Shown: one piece after another, positions 60,901 to 63,419 of the stretch | How the letters are laid out: each line of letters opens with the position of its first letter | How positions within the stretch are numbered: the stretch's first letter is position 1 | Source of the DNA: Toxorhynchites rutilus septentrionalis | Taxonomy: Eukaryota > Arthropoda > Insecta > Diptera > Culicidae | Assembly: GCF_029784135.1 (NCBI RefSeq) | Contig: NC_073745.1 | Location: forward strand, 108,045,716 to 108,109,715 | Direction: 5' to 3' | DNA length: 64,000 nucleotides | Position numbers and translations under genes: made by a program | The notes under the pieces: model-generated | The model's input: only the letters and a program-made list of their open reading frames with translations | What the model was told of the DNA's origin: nothing | The model's database searches: none

Positions 60901-62355
60901 ATTGTAAACAAATATGTCAGCCTCCGGTCTGTACCAATTAATCTCTGTCAACAACAGTGCGCGTTCGCTGAGCTTGATTAGTTCTCATGTGTACACTGAA
61001 CGCTAGACGTAACAACTATATTTTAATCAGACAGCCTAATTTCAACTTATGATTTTCTGAAAAAAAGCCCAATGATTTTGAACACACTCTTATAAAAGTT
61101 CTATCGTAATGAATATTATAATGAATATTGTAATCATAGATAAGAGCCACCTTTTGTACAAACTTTAAACACTAGAAGAAGGTCGGCCCGGTTAGTTATA
61201 CGTGTAATTGCTCTATTTAAGAAAATCTATGCTGCGATGTTTTGAAAAAGTAATGTTCATGATTATTTATGATACATATGTATTTTTTTGATTGTATACT
61301 GAAGATTTTATTCTTTCCTTGTATCCAATCATTTTTTTCAAAAACTTTGTCATCAGTTAAAAGGCATTCAGGCTGCTATTTTTCGGATGAAAGGAGTTTT
61401 ACTATGAATTCACTGATATTAGACTCTGCCAAAATTTTTCATATAATAATGGGAAATGACATTATTGGTAGCCCCCACCATATACAAGGTTTCAATTTAA
61501 ACCCGAGAGAGCTGGGGCAGAACCTTTTTCAGCCATTTTTCCGAAATCTACCGTAATATGGTATCCCTTATTTTTAAATGATGATTTCTTTTTTTCACTT
61601 CACAACTTCTTTCGTTCATAAAACCCACCAAAGTAGGGTATTCAAATATATCTTCCAGTGTCAATATTGCTCCAGCAAGAGCATCATCATCACGTCTAGA
61701 AAATCTGTATGCGTTTGCCTCTCGAAACTGCACTCAAATCTGTGCCCCGCTTGTGTCACACACTTAACGCGCATATTTTGCTTTCGCCGATGGCGATGGA
61801 GATATTCCGGCGCCAAGTATTTTGAGAATAAATATCTTCGTTCGTTCTAGGAGAATTGTTAAGTGATCTCCTCCCACTTCCAGAGGAGCACTAGCGACCG
61901 AATCTGAACTGTTCACGAGTGTTTGTGTGTGGAAACGACGTGCATCTGGAGCACTCAAAAATTGCAAAATATAGGGATCATTACGGAGAAAGACGTTGAC
62001 CTGTATTTTCTAGATTCTTCTCATGCGGGTATAGTCGAGTGAATGGGAAAACCGAGGGCTCAACACAAAGACAGCTGATGTTTGTGATGTTTTAGCGAAA
62101 CATAAAATATCATTTTCGAATAGGTGTTGTATCGTAAATTTGAAGAAGTTGAAATTAATGGCACTATCTGTCCATGCATGCTGAAACATGAGCTATAACT
62201 TGTATGTTTAAAGATCCGTTATTATACGCTATGGGTGGTATATCATTCGACCTCTCGAGACCTCTACTCTTTTCCTGTGTTTGAAGAGGGTAAAACAAAC
62301 ATCATCGAAAAACTTACAGCTCCTCGCGCTGCCGTTGGGACAACACCATTTTCAT
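6916..62355 (-). CDS. Lis-1: Lissencephaly-1 (LIS1), dynein regulator; six-exon gene
   Basis: Spliced CDS, complement of 62318-62355, 12341-12798, 11956-12269, 7347-7502, 7053-7248 and 6916-6989; 1,236 nt, 411 aa, equal to the usual insect LIS1 length. All junctions are GT-AG and keep the frame. The product has an N-terminal LisH dimerisation motif (about residues 9-41), a coiled coil (about 56-83, rich in K/E and containing [16 protein letters not shown]) and seven WD40 repeats to the C-terminal KVWECR. In the known family, LIS1 dimers bind cytoplasmic dynein with NudE/NudC and act in nuclear migration, spindle orientation and neuronal transport. The start is the MKM form found in Drosophila; a second in-frame ATG lies two codons later. 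The first coding intron is about 49.5 kb and contains an antisense ELOVL gene. No lesion was seen. Only the 5' UTR structure is unknown. Confidence 0.96.
7053..7248 (-). CDS. Lis-1: Lis-1 coding exon 5
   Basis: Encodes residues 323-387: [11 protein letters not shown]6 ([25 protein letters not shown]) and the start of WD7 (HSHFCTSL). The acceptor is CCGTAG and the donor GTAAGA, phase 1. A 63-bp intron follows. Confidence 0.95.
7347..7502 (-). CDS. Lis-1: Lis-1 coding exon 4
   Basis: Encodes residues 271-322, the long WD5 blade with the family-specific acidic and Ala/Asn-rich loop ([12 protein letters not shown]) ending in GSRDKTIR. The acceptor is TTTTGCAG. The donor GTAAAA leaves phase 0. 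A 98-bp intron follows. Confidence 0.96.
8072..8466. mobile_element. MITE-like element rich in TTTTTACGCG
   Basis: The ends are inverted and similar (ACACTGAAGTCCCTTTTTAC at the left; CGCGTAAAAAGCGACTCTGC, then TCTGTGTA at the right). The subterminal parts repeat TTTACGCGGATTTT. Located in Lis-1 intron 3. Related to 22006-22618. No ORF of interest. Confidence 0.5.
8611..9112. mobile_element. MITE with GTGCGG-rich terminal inverted repeats, TA duplication
   Basis: Starts CAGGCAAACC and ends GGTTTTACTG, inverted repeats that continue with TTTTTGTGCGG. Flanked by TA on both sides (8609-8610, 9113-9114), as expected for Tc1/mariner-type insertion. 502 bp, non-coding. A second copy lies inverted at 24404-24883 and a worn copy at about 22760-23260. 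Confidence 0.75.
9113..9749. other. Lis-1 intron 3, no recognised feature
   Basis: AT-rich intronic DNA between a MITE and Helitron-like debris. No coding or repeat signature recognised. Confidence 0.5.
9750..10165 (+). mobile_element. Helitron-like debris, two partial head-to-tail pieces
   Basis: Contains AAGCGCAAAACCCGAGGAAGG.., TCTTTATTTTGTTGTATTCG twice (about 9820 and 10125) and the element block TTGAATTCCCATATGTTCTA, AGTCCATTCGATGTTTGCGC, ATTGATCTCTGTTCGAAAG, a diverged version of the Helitron-like family. Confidence 0.5.
10400..10534. repeat. DNA-transposon end with ATCGAGTTA subterminal repeats
   Basis: ATCGAGTTATGGAGAAAAG, CATCGACTTAGG, ATCGAGACAC and ACATCGAGTTAGGGAGAG precede GTTGACTG followed by TA. 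The layout resembles the end of a Tc1/mariner-like element. The partner end was not found. Confidence 0.4.
10560..10908 (+). repeat. Repeat family C copy ending in palindrome
   Basis: Collinear with 32957-33260 (inverted) and 1-130. Includes TCGATAAGTTACTCGTTATT, CACACCAGGGGATTGG, CCGTTCGCGGCGAAAATAG and the terminal palindrome GACGTAGTCCTACATC at 10889-10904. Confidence 0.7.
10909..11010 (-). repeat. Repeat family B fragment
   Basis: Reads GATAAGGAACAAAACTACCA, GAGAACCGCT and TTGACATGGAATGGCTG, the reverse of the family B start seen at 825. It directly follows the repeat C palindrome. Confidence 0.5.
11456..11700 (-). pseudogene. mariner transposase fragment
   Basis: The minus-strand translation gives [28 protein letters not shown], then a piece of the C-terminal region, including [19 protein letters not shown]. 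This contains the third catalytic Asp of the DD34D triad. The N-terminal half is absent. Located in Lis-1 intron 3. Confidence 0.8.
11956..12269 (-). CDS. Lis-1: Lis-1 coding exon 3
   Basis: Encodes residues 166-270: the end of WD2, then WD3 ([15 protein letters not shown]) and WD4 ([17 protein letters not shown]). The acceptor is CAACACAG and the donor GTGAGTT. The following intron (7503-11955) is 4.45 kb and holds MITEs, Helitron-like debris and a mariner fossil. Confidence 0.96.
12341..12798 (-). CDS. Lis-1: Lis-1 coding exon 2
   Basis: Encodes residues 13-165: most of LisH, the coiled coil, the linker [12 protein letters not shown] and the first WD40 repeat ([16 protein letters not shown]) into the second. 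The acceptor is TTGCAG just upstream of 12798. The donor GTATAAG follows 12341, phase 1. The next intron is only 71 bp. Confidence 0.96.
12799..14288. other. Start of Lis-1 intron 1, no recognised gene
   Basis: Mostly unique-looking AT-rich DNA. Short ORFs overlap on both strands at 13426-13709 and show no domain. Confidence 0.5.
14289..14349. repeat. Perfect 26-bp inverted repeat, 9-nt loop
   Basis: Arms 14289-14314 and 14324-14349 are exact reverse complements (outer CGATATACCGGGGC, inner AAGTACTT). The 61-nt hairpin is much more GC-rich than its surroundings. The right arm abuts a protein-like segment on the minus strand. Confidence 0.9.
14350..14509 (-). pseudogene. Protein-like fragment, possibly degenerin/ENaC (ppk) N-terminus
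   Basis: The minus-strand frame reads [43 protein letters not shown]. The pattern with FxxFAxETxL and YGR recalls the cytosolic N-terminus of insect pickpocket channels just before the first membrane helix. Possible splice signals flank it (ATTAG before CTGAACC; CTTCAAG then GTACGA), but the donor lies in the hairpin. It could equally be a captured gene piece. No other exon was found nearby. Confidence 0.3.
15781..16380. mobile_element. Foldback-like element with ACCCGAATG tandem termini
   Basis: Exactly 600 bp, flanked by the 9-bp direct repeat ATATAGCTC (15772-15780 and 16381-16389). The termini are inverted: GATTGTGTCACATTTACCCG at the left, and the right end read inward is GGTTGTGTCCCATTCACCCG. 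Seven copies of ACCCGAA lie in the left arm and nine of TTCGGGT in the right, around an AT-rich centre without an ORF. Long termini built of short tandem repeats plus a 9-bp target duplication are the hallmarks of Foldback elements. Confidence 0.8.
16887..17000 (+). repeat. Palindrome-ended repeat fragment
   Basis: TTGACGTAGGATGACGTTTT (degenerate palindrome) followed by GGAACATATTGAGGTGTAC and GGTTGCGTTACGAAG. A diverged relative of family A ends, also similar to 3475-3570. Confidence 0.5.
17340..17975 (+). repeat. Repeat family A copy, about 0.64 kb
   Basis: Begins AGACGTAGGACTATCGTTGG as at 42688 and ends with the family A tail (CATTTTATCTTCCGAATGAAG ... CTTACACCGCAGTGC). On the minus strand a TATATAAA (17744-17751) is followed 33 bp later by TTAGT (17718), matching the TATA/initiator pair of the other copies. 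Confidence 0.6.
17976..19115. other. Intron 1 DNA, no recognised gene
   Basis: Two minus-strand ORFs (18138-18350, 18413-18601) have no recognisable domain. The sequence 18870-18900 (CAGTCAGTAGCTCAGTAG) is initiator-like but unsupported. Confidence 0.4.
19116..19319 (+). CDS. Small hypothetical ORF (68 aa), doubtful
   Basis: The ATG at 19116 has an acceptable context (A at -3, G at +4). The product is acidic and Ser/Pro/Glu-rich at first ([20 protein letters not shown]), then Ala-rich, ending in [20 protein letters not shown]. The same DNA is also open on the minus strand (Ser/Gly-rich), so the signal may reflect composition only. An initiator-like TCAGTAG and purine-rich leader lie about 240 bp upstream. 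No homologue recognised. Confidence 0.22.
   Translation: MEPTEPVARELPETGNSSEPLESSEPESIELLDPAAAATAASVSGLKSMLCSMIADLRRQKIAQIFG
19320..21474. other. Intron 1 DNA, no recognised gene
   Basis: AT-rich. 20190-20600 resembles old repeat DNA (GTGGTCTGAAAAATCAAC, TTTGAACCGCTCAACCGATC) but no boundaries are visible. Confidence 0.4.
21475..21570 (+). mobile_element. SINE fragment (central domain only)
   Basis: TCTTCTGCCCAGTCCTAGG, CGGTATCATGATGGCCCTCC and CAGATAGTGGGGTTG match, with substitutions, the body of the minus-strand SINE at 41870-42195. The tRNA-like head is missing. AAATAAATAAATAAA follows at about 21630. Confidence 0.55.
21755..22690 (-). repeat. Repeat family A copy split by a MITE
   Basis: Starts TTTTGACGTAGGACTACGTC (palindrome) and runs through GGGGTGTAAGTTCTCG and TTCATTCGAAAA to AATTGAAATCACAC at 22000. 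It resumes after the MITE as TATAAAGGAATGCC, GCTCGGAAATCCACTCAGTT. TATAAA (22619) and the initiator A (22650) are 31 bp apart. Confidence 0.7.
22006..22618. mobile_element. ACGCGG-rich MITE inserted in the repeat A TATA box
   Basis: Left end AACACTCAGTTTTTTTTGCG; right end, read inward, CACCCAGATTTTTTTTACGC. Flanked by TA (22004-22005, 22619-22620). Subterminal TTTACGCGGATTTT and AATTAACGCGG repeats. Joining the flanks reconnects family A across CTGTATAAAGG, so the insertion site was the TA of the TATA box. Confidence 0.7.
22760..23260. repeat. Degenerate copy of the GTGCGG MITE
   Basis: AAATCGCATAAAAAAATTGT, CTTCACGAGTAGCTTTGAAA, TTCCGGTTGCGCGTCGG, GATAACTTCGTCAAATGTG and CACACCGCACAAAATCAGG match 8640-9110 in the same order, with gaps. 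Confidence 0.6.
23261..24403. other. Intron 1 DNA, no recognised gene
   Basis: AT-rich. The ORF at 23630-23917 shows no domain. A short direct repeat (AATAGGTTTAATAAC at about 23638 and 23667) is present. Confidence 0.4.
24404..24883. mobile_element. GTGCGG MITE, inverted copy
   Basis: CAGTAAAACCTGTTTTTGTG at the left and AAAAAAAAGTTTGCCTG at the right; the reverse complement is collinear with 8611-9112. The right flank is TA, the left CA (decayed duplication). The Helitron-like element begins within a few bases at the right. Confidence 0.75.
24886..26357 (+). mobile_element. Helitron-like non-autonomous element, near full length
   Basis: 5' part: TATATAAAAATGGATTTCTG, then TGTCTG repeats. 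Internal units of about 120-140 bp (CTGCCATAC..AAATTTCTGCATAA..) follow. The 3' end is GGGCGGGACGAAGTTTGCCG, then GGTCAGCTAG followed by T. GGCGGGAC/GTTTGCC can form a hairpin eight bases before CTAG, the Helitron 3' signature. The 5' TC start is not clear. No Rep/helicase is encoded. It contains a nested SINE (25261-25525). Confidence 0.7.
25261..25525 (+). mobile_element. tRNA-derived SINE nested in the Helitron-like element
   Basis: The head resembles a tRNA: CACCCGTGGTCGAGTGGTTA (box A) and GGATTCGATTCCCG (box B). The tail ends CCATTCAAGA. It is flanked by an 11-bp direct duplication, AGGTTTTGGGG (25250-25260 and 25526-25536). Removing it restores the Helitron unit GGAGGTTTTGGGGTGCAATAA. 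The start may include one or two G of the duplication. Confidence 0.85.
26358..26989. other. Intron 1 DNA, no recognised gene
   Basis: AT-rich. ORFs at 26597-26961 are unremarkable. Confidence 0.4.
26990..28129 (+). promoter_or_regulatory. GC-richer unique region upstream of ELOVL exon 1
   Basis: Between the Helitron-like element and ELOVL exon 1 lies about 1.1 kb with clearly higher GC and CpG content than the surroundings, especially 27180-27480 and 27600-27850. It has no recognised repeat. Its position suggests the ELOVL promoter and 5' UTR. ORFs within it (such as 27209-27469) are Arg/Ser-rich and look like by-products of base composition. Confidence 0.35.
28130..28286 (+). CDS. ELOVL coding exon 1
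   Basis: Encodes about 52 residues (including [11 protein letters not shown] and [18 protein letters not shown]) before a strong donor, G then GTAAGTTC. The single leftover G joins AC at 44961 to make the Asp codon of DPR, the usual ELO boundary between N-terminal tail and first membrane helix. The assignment rests on exact phase, the conserved DPR junction and the absence of another candidate. The intron is 16.7 kb. Confidence 0.85.
28130..46078 (+). CDS. ELOVL-family very-long-chain fatty-acid elongase
   Basis: Spliced CDS join 28130-28286, 44961-45151, 45230-45310, 45371-45533, 45604-45740 and 45806-46078; 1,002 nt, 333 aa. It shows the ELO signatures in order: DPR (about 53-55) before the first membrane segment, [11 protein letters not shown] (155-165), the HLYHH histidine box (178-182; the HxxHH catalytic motif), [10 protein letters not shown] (210-219) and [10 protein letters not shown]. 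The family catalyses the malonyl-CoA condensation step of fatty-acid elongation in the ER membrane. The C-terminus is an acidic tail, with no clear dilysine ER signal at the very end. The first ATG after an in-frame stop (28106) is at 28130; ATGs at 28136 and 28145 have better contexts. The gene lies antisense inside Lis-1 intron 1. The exon-5 donor is uncertain. Confidence 0.93.
28287..29770. other. ELOVL intron 1 (first part), no recognised gene
   Basis: AT-rich sequence directly after the ELOVL exon 1 donor. No repeat identified with confidence. Around 29240-29280 a short ATTACATTAGTTGATTTT direct repeat occurs. Confidence 0.4.
29771..30028 (+). pseudogene. piggyBac-like transposase N-terminal fragment (tentative)
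   Basis: The ORF reads [46 protein letters not shown]. The acidic block with PP then DLxDEVxxND recalls the N-terminal region of piggyBac-family transposases (PPDxxxLTDEEExxD). No DDD catalytic core follows. Confidence is limited because this region is low-complexity acidic sequence. Confidence 0.35.
30470..30595 (-). mobile_element. hAT-type transposon end
   Basis: Read on the minus strand from 30595: CAGTGTTTCTCGAAGTGGTC, then CATATCGACCC and GGGGTCGAC motifs. CAGTGTTTCTC is typical of hAT terminal repeats. The partner end and the 8-bp duplication were not found. Confidence 0.5.
30923..31430 (+). mobile_element. mariner element with large internal deletion
   Basis: Terminal repeats ACAGTTCGGCTGAAAAG are perfect for 17 bp and extend with mismatches. 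TA flanks both sides (30921-30922, 31431-31432). The transposase start (MEKSEFRV, from 31103) is joined out of frame to the C-terminus: [36 protein letters not shown], ending near [13 protein letters not shown]. The first two catalytic Asp and the DNA-binding domain are gone, so it could move only with help from another copy. Confidence 0.85.
31715..32665. mobile_element. Harbinger-like non-autonomous element
   Basis: Left end GGGTAAATGATCTTGGTTTG; right end, read inward, GGTAAATGATTTTGGTTTGT. Flanked by TTA (31712-31714, 32666-32668), the target size used by PIF/Harbinger. Subterminal ATGATCATGGTTTGTCCG-like repeats occur at about 31920-31980 and again, inverted, near 32625. The interior has no transposase. 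Confidence 0.65.
32815..32956 (+). repeat. Repeat family B copy
   Basis: ACCGGTATAGTGGTTCTCAG, GAAATATTAGACC and CGCCTATTTCCATTTTAAG match 836-960. It runs directly into the repeat C palindrome at 32957. Confidence 0.55.
32957..33260 (-). repeat. Repeat family C copy, inverted
   Basis: Starts TTTTTGACGTAGAACTACGT and continues as the reverse of 10560-10908: GGGTGCCAAATCAGAAA, GTTAACGTTAATAACTATG, GCCGCGAACGGAT, AATCCCCTGATGTGTAAA, CAATAACGAGCAACTTATCG. Confidence 0.7.
33261..36379. other. ELOVL intron 1, no recognised gene
   Basis: Contains one more degenerate palindrome (GCGTAGTTCTACGTC, about 33767) and otherwise unassigned DNA. 35270-35560 is more GC-rich and open in several frames on both strands, but no conserved domain is visible. 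Confidence 0.4.
36380..36960. repeat. Repeat family B as a long inverted pair
   Basis: The left arm (36380-36600: TTTTTTTCAATTTTTTTAGG, GGGTGCCCATTTCCATTTT) reads inverted in the right arm (36660-36960: AATGAAAATGGGCACC, then TGGCATGGAATGGCTG). The two halves form an imperfect hairpin of about 200-bp arms. Confidence 0.6.
37437..37927 (-). mobile_element. Full-length tRNA-derived SINE, Feilai-like
   Basis: Read on the minus strand from 37927: GGGGGTCTTCGTAGCCACTT (box A region) and GAGTTCAAACTCAGG (box B), then a tRNA-unrelated body, ending in a run of A. Flanked by a 14-bp duplication with one mismatch: AAATGGAAAGGTAT (37423-37436) and AAATGGCAAGGTAT (37928-37941). The name Feilai-like is inferred from structure and host, not from a search. 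Confidence 0.85.
37942..41869. other. ELOVL intron 1, mostly unassigned
   Basis: Holds a repeat A-like start at about 40811 (GGGTTATATCTATGATATAA, CCGCAAG) and an unassigned element end near 41400 (GGGTAACACGGGATGAGTTG). The ORFs at 38149-38433, 39231-39455 and 40189-40410 show no recognisable domain. Confidence 0.4.
41870..42195 (-). mobile_element. tRNA-derived SINE, second family
   Basis: Minus strand from about 42193: GTCCCCATGGCCTAGTGGTA (box A) and GGGTTCGATTCCCGTTCGG (box B, about 42120-42140). The body contains CTGCCCAGTCCTGG and GAGATAGTGGGGTTGG, which also occur at 21475-21570. The 3' end and target duplication are not clear. Confidence 0.75.
42655..44234 (+). repeat. Repeat family A, longest copy with internal duplications
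   Basis: Starts GTGGGTTATATCTATGGTAT, AACCGCAAGG, TGACGTAGGACTATCG and ends TAGAAATGAAAGACGTAGTC, CTACGTCAAAA (44215-44234). On the minus strand TATATAAG (43973-43980) stands 32 bp before the initiator TCAGTTC (A at 43948). The short minus-strand ORFs are not a recognisable transposase. GTGTGTGTGTG lies at about 43751. Confidence 0.7.
42822..43730. repeat. Tandem duplication, period about 487 bp
   Basis: ACGGAAATATCCTACTGATG starts at about 42830 and again about 43318, and both copies run near-identically to GCTGAATGGCATCCAAAC. Within each copy a shorter block (TTACATGGATAGAAAA .. CCCAGAGGAACTGGCAGATT) is itself present twice, so it occurs four times in total. Confidence 0.85.
44235..44960. 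other. End of ELOVL intron 1
   Basis: Unassigned sequence leading to the ELOVL exon 2 acceptor. The minus-strand ORF 44605-45006 overlaps exon 2 antisense and is treated as a shadow. Confidence 0.5.
44961..45151 (+). CDS. ELOVL coding exon 2
   Basis: Follows the acceptor TTTTCTTATAG. Encodes [12 protein letters not shown], a first hydrophobic segment ([16 protein letters not shown]), the loop [10 protein letters not shown] and a second segment ([17 protein letters not shown]). Donor GTATTG, phase 0, 78-bp intron. Confidence 0.95.
45230..45310 (+). CDS. ELOVL coding exon 3
   Basis: 27 codons from HLMAGW to NALSRR, between acceptor TTTTCCAG and donor GTAAGA. Encodes the conserved ELO luminal loop with CEPVDYS. 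Phase 0 on both sides. Confidence 0.94.
45371..45533 (+). CDS. ELOVL coding exon 4 (histidine box)
   Basis: Encodes the catalytic core: [19 protein letters not shown], then WLHLYHHS with the HxxHH motif, then TKFLAG. The acceptor is CATTTCAG and the donor GTAACA, phase 1. The Gly codon is completed in exon 5. Confidence 0.96.
45604..45740 (+). CDS. ELOVL coding exon 5
   Basis: Encodes [29 protein letters not shown] and [16 protein letters not shown]. The family spacing (QIAQF) places the donor after 45740 at a poor GTTCGT site. The next usable GT, after 45752, keeps the frame and would add four residues (VRSI). The exon end is therefore not certain. Confidence 0.85.
45806..46078 (+). CDS. 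ELOVL terminal coding exon
   Basis: After acceptor TTTCCCAG. Encodes [18 protein letters not shown], the last membrane segment ([18 protein letters not shown]), then NYKKS and a polar acidic tail ending in SEKIQ and TGA. Confidence 0.94.
   Translation, partial: AQFIICIGHAINALMTDCIYPKFITSLLLCNAGIFFVLFMNFYIKNYKKSAAQPTKSGEGEDEAMVLENNNCLKLEGTIERWEGISEKIQ
46319..46324 (+). terminator. Candidate ELOVL polyadenylation signal
   Basis: ATTAAA about 240 nt after the stop codon, the usual single-base variant of AATAAA. There is no transcript evidence, so the 3' end is only suggested. Confidence 0.4.
46325..47099. other. Lis-1 intron 1 DNA downstream of ELOVL
   Basis: No gene or repeat recognised. Confidence 0.4.
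47100..48500. repeat. Three long pyrimidine tracts
   Basis: 47100-47320, 47690-47940 and 48310-48490 are almost pure T/C on the plus strand with irregular TTC, CTT and CTAC units, separated by ordinary AT-rich DNA. On the Lis-1 sense strand they are purine-rich. The ORFs here are composition artefacts (Phe/Ser/Tyr). Confidence 0.75.
48640..49225 (+). repeat. Repeat family A, short copy
   Basis: Left ACGTAGAACTACGA (about 48665) and right tail TTTCGAATTAAG, ATTAACGCTCAAAACC, GTAACGCTCTCGTTTTCG, AATGAAAGACGTAGTTCTAC (end about 49220), as in family A. Confidence 0.6.
49226..50229. other. Intron DNA, no recognised gene
   Basis: The ORF at 49554-49814 has no domain. Nothing else recognised. Confidence 0.4.
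50230..50760. promoter_or_regulatory. CpG-rich island-like region inside Lis-1 intron 1
   Basis: Dense CpG (GCGACGCTATG, CGCGACGAGACGAC, GATCGCGATCG) and low repeat content between AT-rich flanks. The overlapping ORFs on both strands (50318-50662, 50400-50681) are Arg-rich and look compositional. It could be an alternative promoter or an enhancer of Lis-1. Confidence 0.3.
51140..52051 (+). pseudogene. LINE RNase H domain fossil with 3' tail
   Basis: Fragments in shifting frames give [18 protein letters not shown]-independent RNase H motifs [24 protein letters not shown] and [17 protein letters not shown]: the RNase H domain carried at the end of ORF2 in I-clade LINEs. The catalytic Glu of AAEMAA is a TGA here, and several frameshifts exist. 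A T/C-rich 3' UTR and TAATAAACGTTTTTGTAAAA (about 52029-52051) form the tail. Confidence 0.75.
52575..52920 (-). mobile_element. Degenerate Feilai-like SINE
   Basis: Minus-strand GAGTTCAAAACTCCGGGCCC (box B region, about 52880-52900), TTATCATAGAATAACTAAGG and the tail ACATGTACACGATTAAATTC match 37437-37927 in order, with many changes. Confidence 0.6.
53638..54290. mobile_element. Element with about 170-bp near-identical inverted repeats
   Basis: 53638-53807 and 54112-54290 are inverted copies with very few differences (outer TTTCTGTGTGTGCGTTGTTT, inner AATGTAGAGATGAAACG on the right arm). Both arms therefore encode the same artefactual ORF start ([14 protein letters not shown]) on opposite strands. 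The spacer is about 300 bp. Right flank ATATAGGAAG is a direct doublet. Confidence 0.8.
54291..54894. other. Intron DNA with a repeat also seen near 56470
   Basis: CATGGTGGGACTGATATG, AATATCAACATGGGGCAATT and GTTCTACGCATAGTTGTCCC resemble 56470-56660 (CATGGTGGGACAGTTATG; ACATGGGACAACTATGCGTA). The pair brackets the array-bearing repeat, so they may be two halves of one older element. Confidence 0.45.
54895..56345 (-). repeat. Repeat family A copy carrying a tandem array
   Basis: Left end TTTTTGACGTAGGAATACGT with the family tail (GGGGTGTAAAATCAAAGT, GCGTTACGCCGGAG, TTGAGCGTTATTAGC); right end TTGCGGTTATATCGTAGGTA, TAACC, the counterpart of 42655. The TATA region seen in other copies is replaced by a satellite array. 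Confidence 0.65.
55041..55920. repeat. 110-bp satellite array, eight units
   Basis: GGCATTGCAA-type anchors at 55051, 55161, 55271, 55381, 55492, 55602, 55712 and 55822 give a 110-111 bp period. Each unit holds GCAAATCGGAATGTTTCCCT and CACAGAC. A worn ninth unit continues to about 55990. As 110 is not a multiple of three, reading frames rotate, giving overlapping ORFs on both strands that are not genes. Confidence 0.95.
56346..57829. other. Intron DNA, no recognised gene
   Basis: Unassigned. The ORF at 57546-57776 has no domain. Confidence 0.4.
57831..57917 (-). other. Possible small exon with poly-Asn/Asp run
   Basis: Minus strand: TTTCACAG acceptor, an open frame [28 protein letters not shown], then AAG and GTAGGA as donor. 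It could be an unplaced exon or just an AAC/GAC microsatellite. Confidence 0.2.
57918..58904. other. Intron DNA, no recognised gene
   Basis: Unassigned AT-rich sequence. The minus-strand ORFs at 57968-58371 have no recognised domain. Confidence 0.4.
58905..60618 (+). mobile_element. Helitron-like element, long copy
   Basis: Starts ATATATAAAAATGGATTTCTG with TGTCTG repeats and ends GGGCGGGACGAAGTTTGCCG, GGTCAG. The last CTAG is lost (TACAAAA follows). Longer than the 24886 copy because the internal unit is amplified. Collinear with 2753-3453 in its last 600 bp. Confidence 0.7.
59040..59950. repeat. Internal tandem units of the Helitron-like element
   Basis: About six to seven units of 115-140 bp: a C-rich stretch (CTCCCC..TCTAAGG), GGCTGCCATACAAAT, CACAAATTTCTGCATAA, GAATTAATCAAGCAAA, GGTTTTAGGGTGCAATAAAT. 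GTGCAATAAATG anchors lie at about 59169, 59300, 59532 and 59671, with worn versions at 59815 and 59935. Confidence 0.85.
60619..62317. other. Start of Lis-1 intron 1, no recognised gene
   Basis: The sequence just inside the Lis-1 exon 1 donor. 61269-61850 contains overlapping short ORFs on both strands without domains. A regulatory role is possible, as 5' introns often hold enhancers, but nothing specific is visible. Confidence 0.4.
62318..62355 (-). CDS. Lis-1: Lis-1 coding exon 1 (38-nt micro-exon)
   Basis: Encodes residues 1-12 and two bases of codon 13 (start, then [10 protein letters not shown]). It is followed on the minus strand by a strong GTAAGT donor. The split Leu codon is completed by the T at 12798, giving [10 protein letters not shown], the LisH motif. 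The exon is too short for ORF detection and was found by searching for the conserved LIS1 N-terminus. A 5' UTR acceptor immediately upstream is not obvious, so this may be the 3' part of the first exon. Confidence 0.92.
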
Positions 62356-63419
62356 GTTTTTGTCTGCTATGGTAGTAATTTTGTATGGTGTGTGGGTACA
62401 ACTGCACAGCTTTATAGATGGTGCTGCTGCTCGGTGATGATCAACCAGCACTACGGTGAATCTGGAGCCACGATTGGCTCAACACTTCCTCTGCTGTGTG
62501 GCACGAGATTCCCCTCCCGCTTAGGTGGCGGTTGAGGTTGATTGGTTGCCGGCGGGTCAGTTTCGAGTACGGGAATTATCACTCCACTTTCACCACTACC
62601 TTGGCGCGCGTTGTGTGTTATATTATGATATTTACTTAGCCGCCTTCTTTCGCTTCTTCTTGCCAAAAAACACTACACACTGATTCACACTAGCACCACT
62701 ATAAAGACGCTGATTGCAGTTGTGAGAAAAAAAAACTTCACCTCTATCACTTCTCTCTATATCACACGAGCGCGCACCCTAATAAATATATGGATAATCT
62801 TCAAAATCGATCTCCCTCTGCTGACTTTTCGGACTTAAAAAAATATATATTTAAGAAATGGGGGCGCGATGCTTGGGGCTGCCCTTGGCAGAGATGAACC
62901 AAGAGAAAGTGTAGAATCACTGCCTTAAATTAAAATTTGTCGTTATGCCCCGCGATAGAATCATCTGGAAAGAAAGAAAAAAAAAGATACAATTAGTAAG
63001 CATTTTTGGAAAATGTAAAACTTAATTTATTTAAAATCTGTGTGGTCCGAACTCGTTTAGTCTGGTTAAATCTACCGCCTGCAGAATCCCCTAAGCTTTT
63101 CGTGAGGGAAAAGCTAGAATCTGGATGGATTAGAGTAGTGCGGGGCAAAAGTGCGCATTGGCCTTTTTGAAGCAAACGAGCATAAAAATCCGACAACAGT
63201 GTATTCGCTTGATACATTATTACACATTACACATTATTACAGCAGCCCACATATATAACCCAGGATACATTTCATGAAAGTGGCAAAAAGTTATGAGGTA
63301 AAAAGAGTTTTACGATGATTTAATCTATTTTTTTCAATTTTGGGGATGACGATTTACTTACCTAAAATAACTGGAAAGTTCGAAAATACATTTTCAAGGA
63401 AACCTTCATTCTATAGTAG
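62356..63419 (-). promoter_or_regulatory. Putative Lis-1 5' UTR and promoter region
   Basis: Upstream of the Lis-1 start. Read on the minus strand, a TATA-like CTATAAAG-type sequence (about 62700-62707) lies about 25 bp before an initiator-like TCAGTG (about 62679-62684). A second CTATAAAG lies at about 62410-62417. Both are weak evidence. Between them lies CpG-containing sequence without recognisable repeats. From 62800 on I see only AT-rich, apparently unique DNA up to the transposase fossil at 63420. Confidence 0.3.
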
